This document shows, piece after piece, positions 7,215-12,829 of a stretch of 23,772 nt of DNA (position 1 is the stretch's first letter; every line of letters starts with the position of its first letter). The DNA is from Candidatus Parcubacteria bacterium. GTDB taxonomy: Bacteria > Patescibacteriota > Patescibacteriia > UBA1558 > GWA2-36-10. The position numbers were made by a program, and so were the translations under genes. The notes beneath the pieces were generated by a model. The model had not been told where the DNA came from and did no database searches. It was given only the letters and a program-made list of their open reading frames with translations. The stretch spans positions 1-23,772 of the forward strand of contig QZJA01000031.1 of assembly GCA_003599205.1 (NCBI GenBank). Direction: 5' to 3'.

Positions 7215-7670
7215 TTATTTAAATTTCTTAAATAAATCAATTAATGAAGGATTGCCTTTTAAAATTAAATTTCTAAATTCTTTCATTTCGTTGTTTATGT
7301 CTGTATTCTCTTCTATTTTCCAAACAAATCCTATTAACTTAATATTGTTTTCCGTTTTAGATATAATTTGGCCAATATCATAAAAAGTTAAATATTCACC
7401 ATCTTTATTTTTAATTCTATATTTAGTTTCATACAATTCTTTCTTACCATCTAAATGATCTCTCATATCCTGCATTATTTTATCATGATCATCTGGATGA
7501 ACAATATTTGTAAAATCTTTATAATTTTTAAAATCTTTGTATTTATACCCTAACATACTTGTTTTTGAATCACTAAAAATAACCTGACCAGACGGCAATT
7601 CCATTTCCCACCAAGCAGCACTGCCTTCTAAAATGGCTTTATCAAATGTTTCTAAGTTATAATTTTCCAT
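7215..7670 (-). CDS. Stand-alone PAS (PAS_3 type) domain protein
   Basis: A 151-residue cytoplasmic protein made of one PAS domain, about residues 12-120. Hallmarks are WWEMELPSGQVIFSD near the start, MLGYKYKDF, IVHPDDHDKI (the conserved HPDD of PAS_3) and YRIKNKDGEYLTFYDIGQII. A short helical tail with ILKGNPSLIDLFKKF follows. There is no kinase, cyclase or DNA-binding output domain. It may act by binding a ligand or a partner kinase; a histidine kinase exists at 14556-15944 but no link is shown. It starts ATGGAAAATTAT with the -10 box 27 nt upstream. Family certain, role unknown. Confidence 0.88.
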   Translation of the reverse strand: MENYNLETFDKAILEGSAAWWEMELPSGQVIFSDSKTSMLGYKYKDFKNYKDFTNIVHPDDHDKIMQDMRDHLDGKKELYETKYRIKNKDGEYLTFYDIGQIISKTENNIKLIGFVWKIEENTDINNEMKEFRNLILKGNPSLIDLFKKFK

Positions 7671-7696
7671 AAATTAAAATTAATACTAACAATATA

Positions 7697-7702
7697 ATTA
7701 TA
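7697..7702 (-). promoter_or_regulatory. Extended -10 promoter of the PAS gene
   Basis: Minus strand TGTGGTATAAT, identical to the promoter core before the 144-residue gene, because both belong to the 135-bp repeated module. Confidence 0.65.
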
Positions 7703-7711
7703 CCACAAAAC

Positions 7712-7755
7712 AAAAAACCTGCCTCGCAGCAAGGCGGGCGAGCTAGGATTAGCTC
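7712..7755 (-). terminator. Rho-independent terminator with a second hairpin
   Basis: CCTGCCT pairs with AGGCGGG and is followed by six T on the minus strand. A second hairpin, GAGCTA/TAGCTC, occupies 7740-7755, as in copy 1. Confidence 0.75.
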
Positions 7756-7765
7756 ATTCTTTGAC

Positions 7766-7800
7766 CAGCCTCGACTAGACGTCGAGTCTAGGCGGGTGAG
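7766..7800. mobile_element. 31-bp palindromic insertion inside the att-like motif
   Basis: Copy 1 has TTTGAC-TGGG-GTGCC (541-555) where this copy has 35 nt instead of the 4-nt TGGG. The extra sequence is a near-perfect palindrome centred on GACGTC, with arms GCCTCGACT/AGTCTAGGC. It breaks the GGCACCCCA motif (now GGCACCTCA at 7797-7805). The mobile nature is inferred from the filled/empty comparison. Confidence 0.5.
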
Positions 7801-7805
7801 GTGCC
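7797..7805 (-). repeat. Variant tRNA-His 3'-end-like motif (copy I)
   Basis: Minus strand GGCACCTCA, one mismatch from the tRNA end, caused by the palindromic insertion next to it. Confidence 0.45.
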
Positions 7806-7808
7806 ACA

Positions 7809-7845
7809 GCCCGCCTCGCCCGACAAGCGGAGCGAGTCGAGGTGG
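7809..7845. mobile_element. 37-nt G+C-rich palindromic insert, second copy
   Basis: Same element as 559-595 with two differences near one end, at the same point between GGTGCCACA and GTAGA. Confidence 0.5.
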
Positions 7846-7873
7846 GTAGAGCGTATTGGGACTAATTTATATT

Positions 7874-8419
7874 TTAATTTAGAAAAAATTTGTATTCCAA
7901 GTCTTTAATAACTTTCTTAAAATTATCTGCTCCAGCTGACCAACTATTTGGATTACTCAAAATATCCTCTAATACATTATCTGTGCCCATCCATCTAACC
8001 TCTTGCACCTCGTCATCTTCAAACTTCAACTCACTTATATCTCTATCAAAATTGTAAAAATAAATATGCGTAAATTCATTATTAGGATAATTATCTCTTT
8101 TTACTATTTCCCCTTTTATAAGGTCTTCTAAATTGACTTTCAAACCAACCTCTTCCTTTATCTCTCCTAATACTGCCTCTTCAGGAGTTTCCCCGCTTTT
8201 TAGATGTCCCCCAAACCTGGTGTCCCAACAGTTTGGGTGTAGATCTTTTGTTTTTGATCTTAAATGCACTAAAATTTCAAAACTATTATCTTTTATTCTG
8301 AAAAAATAAATATGCACTGTTTTATGCCACAGACCCTTTGAGTGAGCCTCTGACCTTAATTTTTTCTGGCCAGTTGAATTATTATTTTGGTCTACAATAT
8401 CTAAGTATTCTTGTTTCAT
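7874..8419 (-). CDS. NUDIX hydrolase (IPP isomerase-like subgroup)
   Basis: This 181-residue predicted cytoplasmic pyrophosphohydrolase has a Nudix box at residues 71-93 (G71, E77, E86, E89, E90, G92) that follows GX5EX7REUXEEXGU, except that Gly replaces Arg at position 85. The catalytic and metal-binding glutamates are kept. The N-terminus (EYLDIVDQNNNSTGQ then AHSKGLWHKTVHIYFF) matches the YfcD and isopentenyl-diphosphate isomerase-like NUDIX group. The substrate is unknown, and cysteine C64 alone does not prove isomerase activity. The gene appears leaderless, with its -10 box 7 nt upstream, and shares leader and first codons with the methyltransferase gene. Single-gene unit. Family certain. 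Confidence 0.9.
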   Translation of the reverse strand: MKQEYLDIVDQNNNSTGQKKLRSEAHSKGLWHKTVHIYFFRIKDNSFEILVHLRSKTKDLHPNCWDTRFGGHLKSGETPEEAVLGEIKEEVGLKVNLEDLIKGEIVKRDNYPNNEFTHIYFYNFDRDISELKFEDDEVQEVRWMGTDNVLEDILSNPNSWSAGADNFKKVIKDLEYKFFLN

Positions 8420-8425
8420 AAAACA

Positions 8426-8431
8426 ATTTTA
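8426..8431 (-). promoter_or_regulatory. Leaderless-type promoter of the NUDIX gene
   Basis: Minus strand TGTGATAAAATTGTTTTATG places TAAAAT 6 nt before the ATG. The GTGTGATA context matches the methyltransferase promoter. Confidence 0.55.
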
Positions 8432-8459
8432 TCACACTTATAGTTCTAATGCCACTTTA

Positions 8460-8504
8460 GAGTATCAAAAATCCCCAATGAAATTGGGGGTCTTTGAATG
8501 GGGT
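8460..8504 (-). repeat. 45-bp terminator module, copy 2 (partner 2175-2219)
   Basis: Shares 31 identical bases with 2175-2205 and most of the next 14. Includes the terminator and runs into the att-like motif. Confidence 0.85.
8467..8490 (-). terminator. Rho-independent terminator
   Basis: A perfect CCCCAAT/ATTGGGG stem is followed on the minus strand by a T-run, identical to the one at 2182-2205. Confidence 0.8.
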
Positions 8505-8506
8505 CC
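8499..8506 (-). repeat. Variant tRNA-His 3'-end-like motif (copy J)
   Basis: Minus strand GGACCCCA. The sequence before it, GGGTTTGGAATTC, faintly resembles the tRNA T-arm GGGTTCAATTC. Confidence 0.5.
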
Positions 8507-8544
8507 CCTGTGGGAAGAATTCCAAACCCTAGATTGGAATAATG

Positions 8545-9768
8545 CTAAATTATTTCCATTATATCACCACACATAATTATGACTTTTTGTTCTGAAGGGG
8601 TTCCTGATAACCAAGTATTCATACGTCGCAACTGTCCACCTTCCAGTAACTTACAAGAATCAACAATAAATCCCTCGTCGCTAATGTTATCCCACATATG
8701 ATATATATAGCATTCATTTCGTTGAGCACCTTCAAGATCATCACAAAACCCATTTTTTACATCATCTAAAGAAAATAATTTTATAACATCTCCTATACAT
8801 AAATATTCTGAATAACCTGTGTTTATAGTAAGGTCTCCATTTTTTATTCCTTTATTATAATCATATGAGCACTTCTGAAAATCTTTTTGTTTTATGCCTT
8901 CTGATACATCACAATACATGCGACTACGTGTCTTATCTTCAGTAGAAACTGCCAATGCTTGCTTAATACATTCCTCACGAAAACCATCGTCATTGACAAA
9001 TTTATTTATGCAGTTTTTCCAATCATAAGTTTTGACAAAACCACAATCATAAATATTGTCTGCTTCTCTCATAGCTAAGACTCCTCCTGCTCCATAACAA
9101 TCATCCTCTGACCTATTTCTAGCACTTTTCTCACGATAAGACATACCATAAGAAAACTTTGAATTCTTCGATTGTTCTATACATTCAGCCAGTTTAGATT
9201 CTTGAAAATTATTATTTATACACCTTACCCAGCTAGTTGAAAACTCTAAAGAGTCACAATCATCTATATTATAAATCGAGTCCGCAGCAATATTTTCTTT
9301 CATTTCTTTATCATACTCCTGCATTTTATTTATATAATTTTCCTCTCTTATTTTTCTATCTTTATAAAGTCCTTGCTCTAAATCTATAACTGCGATTGAA
9401 AATAATATAAATAAAGTTATAATCTCTATTATTAGAATATCCTTACTACTAATACTTCTTGATGAATTCAAAAAAATGCCACTTATAAAAACCATTGGTA
9501 AAATAAAAAGAAATGCCACACCATAACCAAGGAAGCCAAAAGAGCTTGGATCGATCGGCACTCTAAATCTATAATAGATGCTAAATAAAATAAGAACTCC
9601 TATTGTCATAAAAACAAACAACATAGTTTTACCCAAAATCATTAAGGAAATTTTTATTTTACTAATTCCTTTCTCCTTTAAAATCTCTTGTTGTGGCACG
9701 GAATTCTGATCTCCTTTGAGTTGTATTTCCTGCTCGGATTTTTGATTTATTTGATTTTGTTCTTCCAT
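8545..9768 (-). CDS. Three-TM membrane protein with Cys-rich C-terminal domain
   Basis: The protein has 407 residues. A polar Gln/Glu-rich tail (1-38) is followed by three membrane segments at about 40-66, 78-100 and 108-130, a Lys/Glu-rich linker, and a domain of about 250 residues with 14 cysteines. Pairs such as DDCDSLEFSTSWVRC and YDCGFVKTYDWKNC suggest repeated disulfide-linked helical units about 50 residues apart. The domain is predicted to be outside the cell. No family is recognised. It is the first gene after tRNA-His and shares a 44-bp identical block (9749-9792), including its first seven codons, with the gene at 20-454. Confidence 0.75.
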   Translation of the reverse strand: MEEQNQINQKSEQEIQLKGDQNSVPQQEILKEKGISKIKISLMILGKTMLFVFMTIGVLILFSIYYRFRVPIDPSSFGFLGYGVAFLFILPMVFISGIFLNSSRSISSKDILIIEIITLFILFSIAVIDLEQGLYKDRKIREENYINKMQEYDKEMKENIAADSIYNIDDCDSLEFSTSWVRCINNNFQESKLAECIEQSKNSKFSYGMSYREKSARNRSEDDCYGAGGVLAMREADNIYDCGFVKTYDWKNCINKFVNDDGFREECIKQALAVSTEDKTRSRMYCDVSEGIKQKDFQKCSYDYNKGIKNGDLTINTGYSEYLCIGDVIKLFSLDDVKNGFCDDLEGAQRNECYIYHMWDNISDEGFIVDSCKLLEGGQLRRMNTWLSGTPSEQKVIIMCGDIMEII

Positions 9769-9792
9769 AATTGTATTTTAATAACATATTTA
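9749..9792 (-). repeat. 44-bp perfect repeat spanning leader and first codons
   Basis: Identical to 435-478. It covers the last base of the -10 box, the leader, ATG and codons for MEEQNQI of two otherwise different genes. Confidence 0.9.
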
Positions 9793-9797
9793 GTATA
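9792..9797 (-). promoter_or_regulatory. Promoter of the first array gene
   Basis: Minus strand TTTTTTGATATACT gives TATACT 23-24 nt before the ATG. The T-run of the tRNA-His terminator doubles as the region upstream of the -10 box. Confidence 0.6.
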
Positions 9798-9799
9798 TC

Positions 9800-9822
9800 A
9801 AAAAACCATTCCTTTTGGAATG
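9800..9822 (-). terminator. tRNA-His terminator
   Basis: Stem CATTCC/GGAATG with a 4-nt loop, followed on the minus strand by GG and six T. A variant of the stem recurs at 5108-5123. Confidence 0.75.
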
Positions 9823-9831
9823 ATTCTCTGA

Positions 9832-9907
9832 TGGGGTGCCTAGAGGGAATTGAACCCTCATTAGCGGTACCACAAACCGCTGTGTTAACCATTACACCAT
9901 AGGCACC
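9832..9907 (-). tRNA. tRNA-His (anticodon GTG), CCA encoded
   Basis: The minus strand folds into a full cloverleaf. The acceptor is GTGCCTA/TAGGCAC, with an encoded extra G at position -1 opposite discriminator C, the histidine-tRNA hallmark. The D stem is GTGT/ACAC, the anticodon stem GCGGT/ACCGC with loop TTGTGGT (anticodon GTG), and the T stem GAGGG/CCCTC with loop TTCAATT. The 3' CCA is encoded. The last nine bases, GGCACCCCA, recur through the gene array downstream, which suggests that this tRNA was the founding recombination site. A strong hairpin abuts its 5' end. Confidence 0.96.
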
Positions 9908-9941
9908 ACGTAAAAGCTTGGCTTTGCCAAGCTCACGTGGT
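9905..9941. repeat. Long hairpin abutting the tRNA-His 5' end
   Basis: Outer arms ACCACGT/ACGTGGT and inner arms AGCTTGGC/GCCAAGCT enclose a TTT loop. The outer arm overlaps the first bases of the tRNA gene. It also shares CACGTGAGCTT in inverted form with 9966-9984, so alternative pairings are possible. Confidence 0.75.
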
Positions 9942-9965
9942 GCACCATTTTATTAAAATAGTGAA

Positions 9966-9984
9966 TCACGTGAGCTTTTTACGT
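9966..9984. repeat. CACGT palindrome at the GIY-YIG 3' end
   Basis: CACGT/ACGTG arms around AAAAAGCT. It forms the C-terminal codons and stop of the GIY-YIG gene and is complementary to part of the hairpin at 9905-9941. Confidence 0.65.
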
Positions 9985-10241
9985 GGGTTATTTTTAAAAT
10001 ATTCTTTTAACTGTTTGTCCAAATAATTTTTGCCAGAACCGCTTTTCAAAAACTTTTCTCTACTTAAAGCATCTTCTTTTATAACATAAGCTTCATAATA
10101 GATCAATTCCCACGGCCCGAATTTCCTTGTGAACTCATTTAATCCCTTATTATGCCAAATCAAATGCTTCTTAACACTTCTACTAAACCCAGTATAAAGA
10201 GATTTGTCCTTTAAACTTTGCAAAACGTATACATAATACAT
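9966..10241 (-). CDS. GIY-YIG nuclease-like protein (UPF0213/YhbQ type)
   Basis: From ATG at 10241 the protein has 91 residues and is a minimal single GIY-YIG domain. It begins MYYVYVLQS and has YTG (the GIY...YIG pair as YVY...YTG), WHNKGLNEFTRKFGPW, ELIYYEAY, and the conserved Glu in ALSREKFLK. At the position where the family usually has a catalytic Arg (before the H-N-G) the sequence shows KKH, so activity is uncertain. A TTG start at 10277 would add 12 residues, but the domain begins at the ATG. The gene sits between two tRNAs, and its last codons (PRKKLT) and stop are formed by a palindromic repeat (CACGTAAAAAGCTCACGTG). DNA binding or repair, or a selfish element, are possible roles. 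Confidence 0.8.
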   Translation of the reverse strand: MYYVYVLQSLKDKSLYTGFSRSVKKHLIWHNKGLNEFTRKFGPWELIYYEAYVIKEDALSREKFLKSGSGKNYLDKQLKEYFKNNPRKKLT

Positions 10242-10293
10242 ATCGCATTTTTTCTGAAACAATAAATGGTACGCCAATCAATGTATCGGTGTA

Positions 10294-10324
10294 CCACGTG
10301 GCGAGCTTACTCGCTTTACGTGGT
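10294..10324. repeat. Hairpin at the tRNA-Arg 3' end
   Basis: Outer arms ACCACGT/ACGTGGT, the same as in the hairpin at 9905-9941, with different inner arms GCGAG/CTCGC. One outer arm includes the encoded ACCA end of tRNA-Arg. Confidence 0.7.
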
Positions 10325-10395
10325 ATCCCCAGTAGGAGTCGAACCTACATCCACAGCTTAGAAGGCTGTTGTTCTATCCGTTGAACTATAGGGAC
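10321..10395 (-). tRNA. tRNA-Arg (anticodon TCT), CCA encoded
   Basis: The minus strand forms a cloverleaf. The acceptor is GTCCCTA/TGGGGAT (two G-U pairs), the D stem GTTC/GAAC, the anticodon stem ACAGC/GCTGT with loop CTTCTAA (anticodon TCT, reading AGA), and the T stem GTAGG/CCTAC. Discriminator A and encoded CCA follow. A -10-like TATAAG with TGG before it lies at 10417-10422. A broken copy of its 5' part lies just upstream. Confidence 0.95.
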
Positions 10396-10433
10396 AGATA
10401 AAATTAAAACATACTACTTATACCATATCATAC

Positions 10434-10505
10434 CTATCCGTTGCCACCGCCGACGCGCAAAGCGCTTTGGCGGGGTCCCGCCACAGGCGGGAAACTATAG
10501 GGACA
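10434..10505 (-). pseudogene. tRNA-Arg 5' fragment interrupted by a 49-bp insert
   Basis: TGTCCCTATAGTT (10493-10505, minus strand) and CAACGGATAG (10434-10443) together match 23 consecutive bases of the intact tRNA-Arg (10374-10396) and are separated by 49 bp. The fragment covers only the 5' acceptor strand and part of the D arm, so it cannot be a functional tRNA. Confidence 0.75.
10444..10492. mobile_element. 49-bp G+C-rich double-hairpin insert
   Basis: It contains a perfect hairpin TCCCGCC/GGCGGGA with a 3-nt loop (10476-10492) and a longer imperfect stem CCGCC...GGCGG (10447-10473) around AAAGCGCTTT. It sits between adjacent bases of a tRNA-Arg fragment. No clear target-site duplication. 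It resembles a miniature palindromic element; the mechanism is unknown. Confidence 0.6.
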
Positions 10506-10565
10506 AAATATTTTAAACAAAGCAAAGTATAACAATAATTTAACAATTAGTCAATACTAACTGCG

Positions 10566-12311
10566 CTAAACTACTGCCGATTGCTGTCGCCACAGAGCCT
10601 CATACAAACCGCCTGATTTCACCAATTCCTGATGAGTGCCCTGCTCTACTACTTTGCCATTTTCTAAAACATAAATATTTTTGGCGTGAGCTATAGTAGA
10701 CAGCCGATGAGCCACCAAGACTGTAATCAGGTTCTTGTGATTCTGCTCAATGGTCTTGATAGTATTCGTGATATCTTTTTCTGTCAGAGAATCTAGACTA
10801 GAAGTGGCCTCATCAAAAATCAAAATATCCGGATTTCTCAGTAGCGCTCGAGCAATAGCCAATCTCTGCTTTTCACCACCAGACAGTCTGATACCACCCT
10901 CGCCTATCTTGGTATCCAGTCCTTTGTCACCTCTATTGATAATCGTCAAAGCAGAAGCTGCTTCAAGTACACGGTAGCAATCATCATCGCTAGCTCCAGG
11001 GCTGACAAAAAGAAGATTGTCTTTGATAGTACCAGAGAAAAGCTGAGTCTCCTGAGAGACTAGACCTATCTTGCTACGAAAATCCTGACTACTCAAATCA
11101 TTGAGATCTGTATCCTGATTGATGACAATCTTTCCTTCCTGTGGGCGATAAAGCCTGACCAATAATTTTATAATCGTACTCTTGCCACTACCAGAAGGGC
11201 CGACCAAAGCTACAGACTGGCCAGCTTTTATTTTCAAATCCAAATTTTTTACTGCTTGTTTATCTCTGTTTTGATAAATGAAACTTACGTTATTGAAAGT
11301 AATACTTTCTATACTATCCACTTTGACTGGATTTTCTGGCTCTTTTTCTGGTGGCATCTGTAGTACCTCATCCAGAGCTCCACTACTGGCCTTGGCTTCT
11401 TGATATTTCTCTGCCAAACTACCCAGCTCACCCAAAGGATTGAATAAAAAGAAAGAATAAAACAGCAAAGTAAAAAATTCTCCCAAACTCAAGTCACCAT
11501 TGAACATCAAATAAAGCATAATAAACATTATCAGAGCCCTGAGAGCATTGAGTAGAGTCCCCTGAATAAAACTAAGCGTTCGGACCAATTTTACCCTCTC
11601 CAACTCAAGCAGAAGAATACTCTCATTGGCTTTGTTCAGCCGATTTATTTCCTGCTCTTCCAAACCCAAGCTTTTGACCAATTCGACATTGCGCAAAGTC
11701 TCAGTCGTAAAGCCGGCCAAATCTGCCTGCTGTTTGACTACTTTATTTTGGACAGTTTTGATGCGACGAGAAATAATAAAAATAGTAATGGCCAAAGATG
11801 GCACTATCAAAGAAATAGCGGCACCAATAACCCAATTGACCCAAAAGGCATAAAGCAAAACAAAAGCTATACCCAAAACATAAACAAACAAAAGATTCAC
11901 TAGGCCGGTGATAAGATGTTGGATATCGTCTCTAGCTTTTTGCATTTTTTGTAGTATCTGACCTGAGCTCTGATCTTCAAACACTGTGTAAGGCAAGTGG
12001 AATGAATGATGAACACTCCGCGCATAAAGCTGAGTACCCAAACGATGCGTTATGACATTGACATAATAGTCCTGAAAATTTTTGGCAATCCGAGAAACTA
12101 GTGCCACGCCGACAAAACCCAAAAGCAACAATCCAGAACCGCTAAAAAATTCTTCCCTACTCAACTGATCTACTTTGGAAGCATAATTATCCACTAAGAG
12201 CCTAAAAATCTGCGGATCAAGCAAAGAAAAAATCTGGTTGATGGCTGCCAAAAGCAAAACACCAGCCAGCATTTTTTTGTAATCTTTTATATATTTAAAT
12301 AATAATTTCAT
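10566..12311 (-). CDS. ABC transporter, fused permease-ATPase (MsbA/exporter type)
   Basis: The 581-residue protein is a half-transporter expected to work as a dimer in the cytoplasmic membrane. An N-terminal ABC_membrane domain with six segments spans about 15-300. The ATPase domain follows: Walker A GPSGSGKST near 372, Q-loop LVSQETQLF, signature LSGGEKQRLAIARAL near 474, Walker B ILIFDEATSSLDS near 493, and H-loop AHRLST near 535. All catalytic motifs are intact. The exported substrate cannot be told; lipid, peptide or drug are all possible. It is transcribed alone from a good sigma70-type promoter (12332-12360) divergent from the plus-strand cluster. Length is normal for the family. Confidence 0.93.
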   Translation of the reverse strand: MKLLFKYIKDYKKMLAGVLLLAAINQIFSLLDPQIFRLLVDNYASKVDQLSREEFFSGSGLLLLGFVGVALVSRIAKNFQDYYVNVITHRLGTQLYARSVHHSFHLPYTVFEDQSSGQILQKMQKARDDIQHLITGLVNLLFVYVLGIAFVLLYAFWVNWVIGAAISLIVPSLAITIFIISRRIKTVQNKVVKQQADLAGFTTETLRNVELVKSLGLEEQEINRLNKANESILLLELERVKLVRTLSFIQGTLLNALRALIMFIMLYLMFNGDLSLGEFFTLLFYSFFLFNPLGELGSLAEKYQEAKASSGALDEVLQMPPEKEPENPVKVDSIESITFNNVSFIYQNRDKQAVKNLDLKIKAGQSVALVGPSGSGKSTIIKLLVRLYRPQEGKIVINQDTDLNDLSSQDFRSKIGLVSQETQLFSGTIKDNLLFVSPGASDDDCYRVLEAASALTIINRGDKGLDTKIGEGGIRLSGGEKQRLAIARALLRNPDILIFDEATSSLDSLTEKDITNTIKTIEQNHKNLITVLVAHRLSTIAHAKNIYVLENGKVVEQGTHQELVKSGGLYEALWRQQSAVV

Positions 12312-12331
12312 AAATTTGTAATTAGAAGCCT

Positions 12332-12360
12332 ATAGTAACATTATTTTTAGTTTATATCAA
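12332..12360 (-). promoter_or_regulatory. Sigma70-type promoter of the ABC transporter
   Basis: On the minus strand TTGATA (12355-12360), a 17-nt spacer and TACTAT (12332-12337) preceded by TGT. It ends about 20 nt before the ATG. Confidence 0.7.
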
Positions 12361-12373
12361 TTCAAAAATATGC

Positions 12374-12379
12374 TAATAT
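12374..12379 (+). promoter_or_regulatory. Likely promoter of the plus-strand cluster
   Basis: TATGCTAATAT provides an extended -10 (TGC before TAATAT). A small hairpin TCCTTT/AAAGGA lies in the leader before the GTG start at 12436. Confidence 0.4.
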
Positions 12380-12435
12380 ATAAGCGCAAATCCTTTGGCT
12401 CTAAAGGACAAAAATAACAATTAATTTCAAATAGC

Positions 12436-12825
12436 GTGAACATCATAAACAAGCAAGAACAGAACTTTTGGCGCGCCTTATCCAATTTTTGGGGCATAGT
12501 AACAGCTATTTTCTTTATTATATCATTCTGGGGAATCATGGATTTGTCTTCTGCTCTAAAATCGCTGACCGTTATCTACATAGCTGTCTTGTCCATCTAC
12601 ACTGGTGTCAAAGAAATAAATCGTTGGAAAAGCAAAAACTTTATTTCCAAATATAATGGTGAAATATATATCATGATTTGGACACTGCTAATGATAATGT
12701 TTATTTTCCTCAATGCCTACAACCCCACTCGTTTTCATTTGACCGGCGAATTCACGGCCACCTATCTATCAATATTGGGAATCTTTGCTATTTCCAAAAA
12801 ATCAAAAGCTTTAAGAGTAAGATAA
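12436..12825 (+). CDS. Small multi-pass membrane protein (GTG start)
   Basis: The protein has 129 residues with about four membrane segments (15-35, 41-60, 75-94, 103-120) and a basic C-terminus. It begins with GTG at 12436; no in-frame ATG gives the same N-terminal segment. It is not recognised. Its stop is 4 nt before the RpiB start, so the two genes are probably cotranscribed. Composition resembles the neighbouring core-like genes rather than the array. Confidence 0.72.
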   Translation: MNIINKQEQNFWRALSNFWGIVTAIFFIISFWGIMDLSSALKSLTVIYIAVLSIYTGVKEINRWKSKNFISKYNGEIYIMIWTLLMIMFIFLNAYNPTRFHLTGEFTATYLSILGIFAISKKSKALRVR

Positions 12826-12829
12826 TATT

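Larger units (their letters stand above)
7698..7863 (-). repeat. Long array module copy 2 (partner at 479-613)
   Basis: Near-identical to 479-613 but 31 bp longer because of a palindromic insertion near 7766-7800. Direct orientation. Confidence 0.8.

Noticed and set aside
9662..9892. Minus-strand ORF of 76 codons
   Set aside because: Most of it is translated tRNA-His plus the promoter and start of the 407-residue gene in another frame.
479..9907. CRISPR array
   Set aside because: The repeated boundary motifs are separated by whole genes of different length, not by uniform spacers, and no cas gene is seen.
479..9907. Classical integron with attC sites
   Set aside because: I could not find paired RYYYAAC/GTTRRRY core sites in the boundaries, no integron integrase is present, and the units carry their own promoters. 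Only an integron-like organisation is claimed.
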